This document shows, in pieces, positions 13,018 through 24,400 of a DNA stretch of 64,000 bases. The notes beneath the pieces are model-generated. The model saw nothing but the letters and a program-made list of their open reading frames with translations, was not told the DNA's origin and ran no database searches. Position 1 is the first letter of the stretch; each line of letters opens with the position of its first letter. Position numbers and translations under genes: made by a program. Origin of the DNA: Mytilus trossulus (Eukaryota > Mollusca > Bivalvia > Mytilida > Mytilidae); the NCBI RefSeq assembly GCF_036588685.1, contig NC_086377.1:67896283-67960282 (forward strand). The letters run 5' to 3'.

Positions 13018-14160
13018 ATGACTACAATACATATAAATAGGAGAACCTGTTGGACAAGGAAACACACGAATAATAGCTATCAAAAGGCACCAGGTTTAAA
13101 ATTTAATACGCCAGAAGTGCGTTTTGTCCATACAAGATTTACAATACACTACTATTCCCCATGCTCAGTTGAAAGATCTACTTCAACATCTCATAAAACA
13201 GAGCTTTTTCTATAAAAAGAGACAAATTAAATTTCTTGTTTTGAGTTACAATAATGCATGTTTTGTGACGAATAACACTGAATCTTCCAAAAAATACTGT
13301 ACTGAAGTACTGAAAATGATACCATCAACATGCTGGACTTTTTGATCGACAATCTATTTGTTGAGTTTGAAGGATTTGATTTTCAACAGACATTCGGTAT
13401 TCCAATGGGTACTAATTGTGCACCGCTACTGACTGATTTGTTGTTGTACTCGTATGAAGCAGAATTCATTCAGAACCTTCTAAGTGACAAAAAGAAAAAG
13501 CACCTTGCGAAATTCTCTAATTTTACTTTCCGATATATTGAAGATGATCTATCATTGAATAACCCATATTTCAGCCAATACTTACATCTCATATATCCTA
13601 GTGAACTTGAAATTAAGAATATTACTGATACTAGAAAGGATGCTTCGTACTTTGATCTTGTCCTCAATACTAACGCAGATTGACGATTTGACACGAAAAT
13701 CTATGATAAACGGGACGATTTCAACTTCCCAATTATCAATTTCCCATTTCTCAGCAGTAACATACCACCTGCTCTTCGTATGGTGTTTACATATCTCAGA
13801 TGATACGTTATTCTCGTCCTTCTTCAAATACTTCATACAGAGGAGTGTGCTCCTTACGCAGAAACTGCTCCGACAATGTTGTGAGCAGGACAGATTAAAA
13901 TTGACACTACGTAAGATTTATGGACACCATCACGAATTGGTTGATCCATACGATGTGTCTTTGTCCAAACTAGCTAAGGACGTTTTTACCACATGGTATA
14001 TTGTGATTTGTCATTACGTGTCTAATATTTTTATTACCGAATGTAACTTTTCCCCGATTGTGACTGTTTTGCTGAGTGTGAATTCGCATTACTACAAGAC
14101 ATGTTACGGTACTTGTCTTTCCCTTATTCATGTATTTAGTTTGATGATAAATTTATAATT
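13018..14160 (+). mobile_element. Penelope-like element reverse transcriptase remnant
   Basis: Successive frames give blocks typical of this PLE reverse transcriptase: YTTIPHAQLKDLLQHL, then MLDFLIDNLFVEF, FGIPMGTNCAPLL, LYSYEAEFIQ and FRYIEDDLSLNN, and after a stop at 13681 YDKRDDFNFP. Further on, out of frame, is RKIYGHHHELVDPY. The usual YIDD catalytic box reads YIED, and there are stops and frameshifts, so the copy is dead. Confidence 0.8.
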
Positions 14161-14503
14161 CTCATCGGATTTTTTCAAATGTATTGACGTCTTTTTTATA
14201 ATATTCATGTGTTATAGTAAAGAAAATTAATCAGCGCTTTAATTTACTAGATTTGATTTGGTTCAACGTAATTTTTAAGATGTTTAACGATTGCAGTTAG
14301 ATTCAAAACAAATCGGACATCGCTTTATAATATAGTTACTTGCTACCTCAGTTTGCTATTAATTGGTATTCAAATATGACGCCAGTAATTTTTTTTGTGT
14401 GCTATTTTAGAATTTCATATGTGACGTCTTTTTGAGTGCATTTTCTCCACTTCGTATGTAACGTCGCTTTTTTTCACTTTTTGCGTTGAGGACTTGACTT
14501 AGT

Positions 14504-14950
14504 CGGGTGTGTCAATTTTTTGCGTTGGTTTATGTAATGTATCTGGTTTTTGTTTTCTGTAATTAGTTAATACTTCAGTTTTATCATGTATATCTTTTTT
14601 TGCAATGGCATTTATTGTTCTAAAAATAAGGATGTTCCGATCCCAAGCAGAAAACCCTAGCCGTATTTGGCACAACTCTTTTGAACTTATGATCCTCAGT
14701 GCTGTACAACTTTGTACTTTCGAACTTTTATATTTTAAGTTGTGCTAAGTACGGTTAAGATTTGCTGCTTGGGACTAGAACATCCTCATCATTTAGAATA
14801 ATATATTATACTTTTGCAAAAAGAGAATTTTATAAAAAGACTATGTAAAAGATATTCATGATAAAACTGAAGTACTAACTAATTATAGAAAAAAAAACCG
14901 GATACATTTGATAAATGAACTTAATCGAACACAAGAAATAGACACACCCA
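14504..14950. repeat. long imperfect palindrome (foldback element)
   Basis: Left arm begins GGGTGTGTCAATTTTTTGCG and the right arm ends CACAAGAAATAGACACACCC. Arms also match at TACTTCAGTTTTATCATG and, further in, at GGATGTTC..CCCAAGCAG. Arms total roughly 190-200 bases each with a loop near 14695-14735. The core (TTTGGCACAACT...TCCTCAGTGCTGTACAACTT) resembles the spacer of the ribozyme-bearing repeat near 52-53 kb. Confidence 0.65.
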
Positions 14951-14984
14951 GGTTAGTGTATTAATCTACAAAATGAAAACAAAC

Positions 14985-15615
14985 ATTATGTAAAAAAAAT
15001 GAGGATGTAGTGTCATGTTTTATCTGTTTATCTTAATTTCCTGCTTCGGATGCTGCCCTAGACTTGACCTTTTCGTGTACTTTTATAACAACATTGATTT
15101 AGCCAAGATATCAACCTCCGCATCATATAGTGTCTTTATCAAAATAAATCGCCAACAATGAGTGTTTTAAAAATAACTTGTAATGCTGTATTAAAAAATA
15201 TTATTATTAGGTAGCCATGCTAACAATACAAAATGTTGGGATATTGTCTGATACAGTTTATTTATTTAATTGACAAACCAGTTCTGGAAATAAATAGATG
15301 ATTGTAAACTATATTCTGTAAATACATGGTCACCTTCTTTGTATAAAATGCCTGATATCTTCTAAAAACAGTTTCAAACGTTTCAATTTATATATGAACT
15401 GTTAAAGGAAACATCGAATAACATTAAACAGAACAAAAATAAAAAAACACAATTGATTTGGTGTTTTACAAAGATAACAATTCATTTCATCCAAAAAAAT
15501 ACAATTAACTGTACCGGACCCGAACCCTTAATGCGCATTGCTATATCGGTGACTTTTGAAATTAGAAGTACACACACATCTTAAGCTTATTAAGACAGTA
15601 AATTTAAATAAACCA
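14985..15615. repeat. first copy of a ~630-bp direct duplication
   Basis: Shares ordered, clearly alignable blocks with 16785-17425: GCCCTAGACTTGACC, CCAACAATGAGTGTTT, GGTAGCCATGCTAACA, CCTGATATCTTCTAAAAACA and ACTTTTGAAATTAGAA. No coding content is apparent. Confidence 0.7.
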
Positions 15616-16784
15616 TCATCTTTTTTAAAAATCTATTTGCAATAAAAAAGAAATGCGCAAAATGTCATATTCGAAGTAAAATAAAGAAAAAACAAGCGTG
15701 CCCACTAATCTCTTCATAACCTATATAAAAATCAATGGTATATTCATGATCGAAATTCAACATCATAAAAATAGTAATTGTTTCAATAAGTAAATGTAGA
15801 GGATTAGACAGAGAAAATCGCATTAGAAAAATAAATTTAAAAAAAGTTATGGTGGGGTTCTCAGTCTATTGAATTAAGGCTTTTTCTAGAGATCGATAAA
15901 CCGTATAGTATAGGGAATCATTTCACATTCGAACGTAGCTAGGTAGCTATGGAACGAAATTAAACGCTGTCACTTTTGTAGTTTGTTAACAAGGACTTAA
16001 TGAAGGTGGAAACTAACACTATACGGAGACACTTTAAAAATCATCTAAACGTTTAAATCAAGTTGTGTTGTTAAGGAAACATAAACCTTCTCAGTGATCT
16101 GAATTAGTGTTTGACTAGCTGCTGTGTGTTCAATGAAATTGATCCGAAAAAGTGTACTATTCAAGTTGTTTTTTTAAATTTTCATATTTTTGTCAAAGGC
16201 TCATAGAAAATATTTTGTAAAAAAATTATGAAAATTAAGGAGGTAAACCTAGGTTTGTGTTAATCATTTTCATAAATATATTATAAGCATCTAGGTTACA
16301 TAGATTATTTCCAATCAGGTAAATGCTTAAAATACATTGATGATACTTGACTTTTAAAAACGCATAACTGATTTAAGGAGTTATTTCCCGGAACCAAGGT
16401 CTACCCCCTTAAACGAGTCAAATTTATTTAAGTCGATGTGTTTGAACTTTTATTGTATACGTTTAACTTTTGTTTGCTCATTGTTCTTTTTTTCAATTGT
16501 CTTACACTTGGAAGGTCTATTTAACTCTTAAATAAAGTTTAATCAACCTTTTGCCTCGAGTTTGAATATGGCCACTGTTTTTTGCAATATTTTTGTTTTT
16601 GCTTTTAAAAAAGTTGCTCTACTCTTTTTTCTAAAACTAAATATTATTAAACACTTAATACAAGTTACCCATCTATGGTCTTGTATATAAGGCTCTATTT
16701 CCTTTTTTTACGTATTACAAGAAAGAAATATTATTTTATTTTCTGTGTTTATAACTTTTAAATGAAACAACTATTTTGTAAAAA

Positions 16785-17425
16785 GAAAGAGGATGTTGTG
16801 TTATGTAAAATTTAGTCATTTGATTTCCTGATTCGGAAACTGCCCTAGACTTGACCTACTTGTACTTTTCGTGAACTATTATAAAAACATTGATTAGGTC
16901 TAGATATCGACCTCCGCTTCGTATACTAGTAATATCTTGCTCTTATAAAATCACCAACAATGAGTGTTTAAAAAATAAATTGTAATGCAGCATTTAACAA
17001 TATTATTATAGTTTAGGTAGCCATGCTAACAGTACAAAGTGTTGGGTTTCTATTTTGGATACTTTTTATCTATTAAACGGACTAATCAGTTTTTGAAATA
17101 AGTAGATGACTGCAAACCACACGTTTAATCGCTGGAAATACATGATCACATTTTTGTAATTACCTGATATCTTCTAAAAACATTTTCTAACGAGTGAACA
17201 ATCTTTGTGTATTCTGTTTAACGAAATACTAAAAAACATTAAACAAGAAAAAATAATTGAAATAAATAACTGTTTTGGAGTAGTATAAAGATAACAATTA
17301 ATTTTTACCCAAAGAAATAAGTCACTAATCGGGCCACAAATCCCTCATGCACAGTGCAATATCTGACTTTTGAAATTAGAAATACACACACATCTTTAGA
17401 CAGTAAATGTAAATAAACCACCAGT
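16785..17425. repeat. second copy of the ~630-bp direct duplication
   Basis: Diverged copy of 14985-15615 in the same orientation, 1.8 kb away, with indels. No terminal repeats were seen, so it could be two insertions of one element or an old local duplication. Confidence 0.7.
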
Positions 17426-18819
17426 ACGATAAAATAATCGGAACTGTTCATGTATCTTAATAAAAGGTATAAACGTAAAACATACAACCTTGTATCACAA
17501 TGTATCATGAAATTAATATTTTGTCATTTAAGCTTACTTAAAAACGATTCAAAACGTTAGTTTCATCTATGTTTTATTCGAGAGCCAATCCTTTCTTAAC
17601 ATGCATGCATCAAATACTTTTTCATTTGAAACATAAATATGTTAATGAAATAAAACGACGACCATTGAATTACAGGCTCCTGACTTGGGAAAGGCACAGA
17701 CATTCAGACTGTGGCGGGGATAAACATATCAGCGGGATCCTCCCAACCCCCTTACCTTGAGGAGTGGTGTAACTTAATAATATATAAACGAACGACCTAT
17801 AGAAATTTGTTAAAAATAGCGTAACTTGTATATATTAATAATTAAAACCTTAAAGGCATATCTTTTGAGGTCATATTTGTTTGTACCTGAAATTTGCATA
17901 TAACATTTACATCTCTCAACAATAAGTGTTACAGAGAATTCCTTATAATATTACAAATGTATAAAACATAGTTTTTGATCATTGTGTTTATAATATCGAT
18001 ATCAATATATCTCAATGAGTTATAACTGTGTATGCGTGCATTACAAATTAGCGTAATTCTCTATTTATTAGATCAGTTTCTTGAGAAATTAATGTTAACT
18101 ATCAGAATAATGAGTAATTTTATTAGTTCCAATGAGCATATATTTGATAGAGTTCATATAAAGTAGATATAAGGAAGTATAGGTCACCATAATCATGTAA
18201 TAGTAACCAATATTCAAAACATGAAACAATCAAAACTAGGAATGACCTGATGGAAACAATACAAATTATAAAAATGAAATAAGTATGATATGCAACAACT
18301 AACAATCAACCAATGAGTTACAAGTTCCTGATGAAAGGGGACATATACAATATGGAGAGAATAAATATGTTTATGTTGCGCGGTAAAAGTTGTCCCTCCT
18401 TAACCAGAACGTCACTACAAGATGAGAACGAATTGTGACTATCGATTTTGAATAGTTTAACTCATCCGATAGGTAATAAGCACAAACACTTCTAACAACT
18501 TACATAACGTCTTAATGCAATATGTACCGAACAACAATGAATTGCAGTAACTGAAAGACAGTTAAGGACCAATTGCAAATACTTAAAAGTAATGTTTACC
18601 AAGATTAAATCAAAACACATTCAAATATTTTAGTACAGACGTCATAAAAACTCCGCTTTATTTTATGCGAAACATAAGTGCTAATATTGAAAGAATATAG
18701 GATCGTACGTTTTCATAACTTGATAGCAATACATAATATAATACGCTTTCATTATTAAAAAAATACGAATGTTGGTAGCGACAAAACAGTAATTTAGCTT
18801 TATAAATATTTTGATATGA

Positions 18820-18863
18820 GCGTCACTGATGAGTCTTGTGTTGACGAAACGCGCGTCTGGCGT
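18820..18863 (+). ncRNA. hammerhead ribozyme motif, type I, repeat-borne
   Basis: Stem I strands GCGTCA (18820-18825) and TGGCGT (18858-18863) pair with two G-U wobbles. The core CTGATGA is at 18826-18832, stem II is GTC/GAC closing a 7-base loop, and GAAA is at 18846-18849. A minimal stem III CGCGCG then T leads to cleavage-site C at 18857. All core positions match the hammerhead consensus. The surrounding sequence is the dispersed repeat found at 51.5-53.4 kb. Confidence 0.85.
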
Positions 18864-19529
18864 TATAAATTATAATCCTGATACCTTTGATACCTATTCA
18901 AACCTCAAAACATCACAATGATACGGGTATCATCATCATTTTCTTTATTTAAATATTCCTTATAGAATATCGATGATCATCCCAACGAGATTGATTTTTT
19001 CCCTTGAGTCCTTTTGACGAATGTGAGAAAAGAAATCGAGTCCAGATGACCAACAATAATCTATTTATCGCTCTTTTACCTATAACGACGTTGTTAATCT
19101 ATTGAAAACGGGCACTTGCGCCCTTAGTTTCTAGAAATAATTTTTCATATCACTCTCCAATTCTGAGAAAAGAAATAGAGATCAGTAAGATCAAGGATTT
19201 CTTTTCAAATTACGGTGATATTTTTCTATCGATGTTTTATTTTCCTTTTCACGGGAACAATCATTACTTGTAATTCCTATGCCAGTTATTGAATATTTTT
19301 GAGACAAATTACACAATTAATTTTAGAGTATCACAAAAACCAAAAAGGAAAACTCAAAATAACCTTCTGATCTCATTTTTGACAGTGGGGGTACGACCTG
19401 AGTTTTGATAATTAAACATACATGTGTAAAATAATATAAACACAATGCACATGCCAAATCATTTCAAACATAACGAAGAAAAAATAAGCACAAACGTACT
19501 ATATCTTCGAGAAATTCAATCGTAAAGTA

Positions 19530-19690
19530 CTTAATCAAATTGCAAAATCAAATGACAAGAAACGTAATTAAAACGAATAGTCAACAACTGTAAACTCCTG
19601 ACTTGGTACAGGCATTCAAATGTAAAAATGGTGGATTGAACCTGGTTTTATAACGCTATACCTCTCACTTATATGACAGTTACATCATTT
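19530..19690 (+). repeat. dispersed repeat fragment
   Basis: Contains AAACTCCTGACTTGGTACAG and GGTGGATTGAACCTGGTTTT, shared with 23145-23300 and, more diverged, with 12880-13000. Probably a fragment of a larger retroelement. Confidence 0.6.
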
Positions 19691-20169
19691 ACATCATGTG
19701 TTTATTTCAACTCTAATCGACATATTTACTGACATCACATGTACAATAGTATCTTCATATCTAGTTCATTTTAACAAGAAACGGGCCACTGCTCAATTTC
19801 GTTCCCTAAATAGCTACGATCATCCGTATACGGATTTCCTATACTTAACAGTTGATCGTTCCCTAGACAAAGCTAAGAATTAATGAAATGACTCCCAACA
19901 TAATATTATTTTGTTCTCATTTTTCTAGTGCGAATTACTTCGTCGGATTCCCGATAAAAGTAAATCCTCTACATTTCTTTATTAAACAATTGCTATTTCA
20001 ATGATGTTGAATTTCATTCATGGATAAACAATTAGCGTTTATATAGGTTATGAAAGCATTAGTGATTTTTTTACCGAGTAAAACACAACGCGTATTACTT
20101 TTTATTGCAAACAAATTTAAAAAAATAGGTTAAAGATTTTAAGTAAAACGATATGCATGTAGTCTAGTA

Positions 20170-20335
20170 TGGCGTTCTTTATCACTGAACTTGTATATAT
20201 ATATATGTATTTCGGGACCAGATGAAGGACGCCTTCCGGTGCGGGAATTTCTCGCTGCATTGCAGACCTATTGGTGACTTTCTGTTGTTGTCTGTTCTAT
20301 GGTCGGGTTGTTGTCTCTTTGACACATTACCCATT
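20170..20335 (+). repeat. dispersed repeat, copy inverted at 50.1 kb
   Basis: Segment with GTGCGGGAATTTCTCGCTG, TCTATGGTCGGGTTGTTGTC and CCCATTTCCATTCT matches the reverse complement of 50140-50290 at high identity over about 150 bases, including the flanking TATCACTGAACT and TATATATAT run. Confidence 0.75.
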
Positions 20336-21324
20336 TCCATTCTAACTTTTATACATTGACATGTTTGTAGAGAATGTTACATTAAATGACATGAAAAACA
20401 ATAGCCAAAAGTCAAGGTGGGTGTATTGTGTCTCTTAGAATGAATTACTATTATTACTCTATACCTGTAGTATATTAAAGTCAATCCACCATTTTATACA
20501 TTTGAAAATGTCTGTACCATGTCATGAATATGACAATTGTTGTCCTTCCGTTTGATGTGTGTTGTCATTTGATTTATTTGATTAGGGACTTTCTGATTGA
20601 AAATTGCTCGGAGTTTAGCATTTTTGTGATTTTACTTTATACTCACAATTTGAACAAAAATAACACTTTTTTCTATACTGCAATGGCACTCTATAGGAAG
20701 TGAGTGTGAACTTTTTTTTTTTTTTAGTAAAAATCATTTTTATTATCAAAATCTTCATAAATGTACCGGAATTGAACTATTTCCTTCACCAATTAACAGA
20801 TACGGTCCAGTATACAGACACAAAGAAGTTCAACTAAACAAGAAACATGGACTTATGATTTGCCTATTTAAGCCACTGTTGGTCGGCATTTCGTTCCTTT
20901 GACAAATATTTCGACCTTTGTTATAAATAATTTTCCCATGCTATTCAACAATTTTATTGGATTTGCATTGTTGCACTTTTGATTCAAGAATATAACGATA
21001 TTTAAGTATTAAATGGGTAGTTAAGGTATGATAATCTGATTATATTGGTTTATCCCCGACAATGCTATGCATTATTCATAAAATGGCAATGAAACGAGTA
21101 TAATAATGCTCTTATAGCTTTACAAGTTTACAGGTTGATTCATTTTATTATTTTCAAATTATTAGAAAAAGTATATAATGTCAATAGAACAAAAGCCGCC
21201 TACATACATAATGTGATCACCCACAATTATATTACTTTTACTCAACGCTTAAATTTAGAAAAATGTATGCATGTTACGGGAAAATTAGTTATGTTATATG
21301 CAACATCTTGTTGTTTCTAATCTG

Positions 21325-21334
21325 TATATAAAAG
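21325..21334 (+). promoter_or_regulatory. TATA box of the inhibitor gene
   Basis: TATATAAAAG lies 91 bases before the predicted start codon at 21426, so transcription would begin near 21355. Between them is a short upstream ORF (ATG at 21394, stop at 21412-21414), which could dampen translation if transcribed. Inference from sequence only. Confidence 0.55.
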
Positions 21335-21425
21335 AAGCTGAAACGTAATTATGTGCAAACTTAATGTGTTTTTACAAGATAACCCATTTTAGAATGATGG
21401 ATACACTACTTTGACCATCAAAGCA

Positions 21426-21473
21426 ATGCATTACATTGTAATATTTTTGTGTTTTCCTTATTTCATAGTTCAT
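21426..21473 (+). CDS. exon 1: signal peptide
   Basis: ATG opens [16 protein letters not shown], a short hydrophobic leader, followed by GTAAGTAG, phase 0. It lies downstream of a TATA box and directly before the first WAP exon, which fits secretion. Confidence 0.75.
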
Positions 21474-24400
21474 GTAAGTAGCATACTAAAATTATTGTTG
21501 TAATGTTCATATAATTACAACTTTACGACTACACATACCTATATAGATTGATAAATGAATAAGGTGAAGGATTTCATGAAAAAAGTTGATTGTTCCTTCC
21601 AGCTGAAAGAAATTGCATGCATTTAAATTCGACTGTTATTGCAGATAACTTCCAAAGATTTGAACAGGAGCTGTCCTCCGCTAGTACAAAACGAAAGATG
21701 TGAATTTGAACAAAAGTTTGATACTTGTCAAACAAATACTGACTGTAAATATGGTAATTATTATTTTATATAATATTATTTCTGTTTATACTTGACACTT
21801 TCTAATTTCTATATTTTCCAACAAATGCACCGGTCAATTTAATTTCACATAATGCTGAACATAAAGAACATACATGTAGATATTGCATATTAACGTACTA
21901 ACGCGTTTTTATCCAGAACAAAATGAAAAATAATACTTGCTCAGTGGTTGCTGTTTATGTGTTGATCACTTTCTGTTTGTTGTATTAATATGCATTTACT
22001 TGGGGTTTTCTTTGTTGCAGGAAAAATATGTTGTCCTCGCAAATGTGGATTAAGATGCATAAAAAAAGACGTAAGAAATGATTTTTTATTTGTAATTCTT
22101 TTGAATGAAAAATTAAAAAAGACACGCACTTACAAAATAAAACCGACAAAATGAATTATCTCTTTCCATTGCAGTTGTAGGTTCGTTGATTTGTCCGTAC
22201 GCATGTCTTTGGTTTTGTAATCATATTGAGCTAATCTATAATCTTATTGAGTACTTTAAATGACTCAGAACTAAACATAATCCGGGTGTTTCCTGGAACC
22301 ACACTTTCGCTTTCTGTATATCTCTTTGATGTATAAACGCCACATGCATGCCTTACACCTTCTGTTTTGATTTTTATACAGGAGAAAGATTTCTGTCAAA
22401 GTTTTTTTTTCTATTTCAGCAAAAACAATACAATCCCTCATGTCCTCCGTACAGAACAGATGTGATCTGCAAACGTTTTGACAGACAATGTTCTACCGAT
22501 AAAAACTGCAAAGGTGGTAAGAATAAACGCTGGACTATACATATTCAGTCACATATTCAAGGCATCTTATTACATTCCACAGGAATTAAGAAGTCATACT
22601 TGTTTATTTTGAATCACATGGTTTGTAAATATTGATAGATTAATGAATATATGAACGATTTATACTATACAACATCATCTTGAAACAGACATATGATATG
22701 CCTTCCGGGAACATAGCGTCCATCTCGAACGACAAGATATACGGTTGTTATAAGGTTTTCAACGCCATTGACATTTCGAAAATCATTGCCTTAATCATGT
22801 TTTCAAAATCCCTAACTCGGAAGATGTAGTGTAATTTCAATGAGCAAAATTTCATCTAGTAATCAAAGGACCTGGATGTAAACCTATATATGCAGCCGTA
22901 AGAATTAAACAAAACACATTTCCATAGATACTGTATAATATGCTAAAAAAAAGCTACGTATAACGAAGAAACAAATAAAAACAGCACCCCAACAGCATGG
23001 TGTATACCCCTCTAGAATGTGTGACCTTGGGTAATTTAGACGTATGACCAAAACAGGTTGAAAATGTATTCAATCTGGTACAAAAAAAAAGATATTTGAT
23101 TTTAAATAAAAGTAATGAAATAAAAAGTAAAATCACATAAATACTGAACTTAGCGGAAAATCAAATAACAAAATACATCAAAAACGAATGGACAAGAACT
23201 GTCATATTCCTGACTTGGTACAGGCATTTTCAAATGTAGAAAATGGTGGATAAAACCTGGTTTTATAGCGCTAATCCTCTTACTTTGATGACAGTCTCAT
23301 CAAATTCCGTTATATTTACAAGGATGCGTTAACTAAACAGACACACTAAATAAAATAGTCAAAATATGGGTACAGCAGTCATCATCCTGTGACAATTTTA
23401 AAAGGAACAATTTAACAGAACACAAAAACATCTATCTACAAACACATTCATTGATTGATTTGCGTGTCTGACGTCAGAAGGTTTTATACGTCACATATAT
23501 TTGTCGTTCAATGTACAGACAAACAATTTAAAAATTTCACATAGGCAATGTAAGCATACAGGGTAAAAAAATCAAAAGTATGTAATACTAAATTTCAAAA
23601 ATAGACCAAGATTTAAAATAGTCGAAAAGTTATATAGAATTTATAAGAATCCACAAATAATTAATTCCACTGCGCAATTGATTGATTTTAACGTTTGTGG
23701 TTCAACGTATTTTGTTATTTATATTAGAAATGTATCATAATGACATAAGATAGAACAATATCATACTGACGGGATCTTTTAAAATACAGAGTCATGTTAT
23801 AACAAGCAAAGAAATACAAAATATCGCATATACAAAGCACACCACCAAAAATGAAAACAATACAAACACATTGACGGGATGTATGAGTACCGAGCCACAT
23901 TAAACGAATATTACATAAAACAATCCAACAGTAAAAGTAATATTATTAATAGAAAAAAGACAAATGAAAGAACAATAAAACACGTTGTTAAGATGATAAC
24001 CAACATCAGTACACGCAGAATCTATACATCAAGACCATCATGTATTATTTGTGAAGTTCATACGAAATATTTATCAAGAGGGTCTTGGTACCTTCCAATG
24101 AACTTTTAGAAAAAGGACGAGACGTTCTTTGACATACCAATGGTTCATCAACTTTCTACTCAGACACTGATAAAGTTTTACAAAGTCTTGAGTGGGAGCT
24201 GCAAGCGCTTGAATATCGAAAATGTTGGGAAATATATCGCATATGCAGGTGAATTTGGTATATTGCTAATAAGGTGGGGAAAATATATAATTTCAAAATT
24301 AATATCGTCTCGTTTGTCATATATTCTGGTACTGAGATGACTGTGTAAGTCAAATTCGAGATATAAGTCTAAAAAACCTTAGCTTCCTTCTTCAAGGAGA

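Larger units (their letters stand above)
17426..21320. other. intergenic stretch upstream of the inhibitor gene
   Basis: Holds a hammerhead ribozyme repeat (18.8 kb), two dispersed-repeat pieces (19.5 and 20.2 kb) and otherwise AT-rich sequence. No exon with acceptable splice sites was recognised. Confidence 0.45.
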
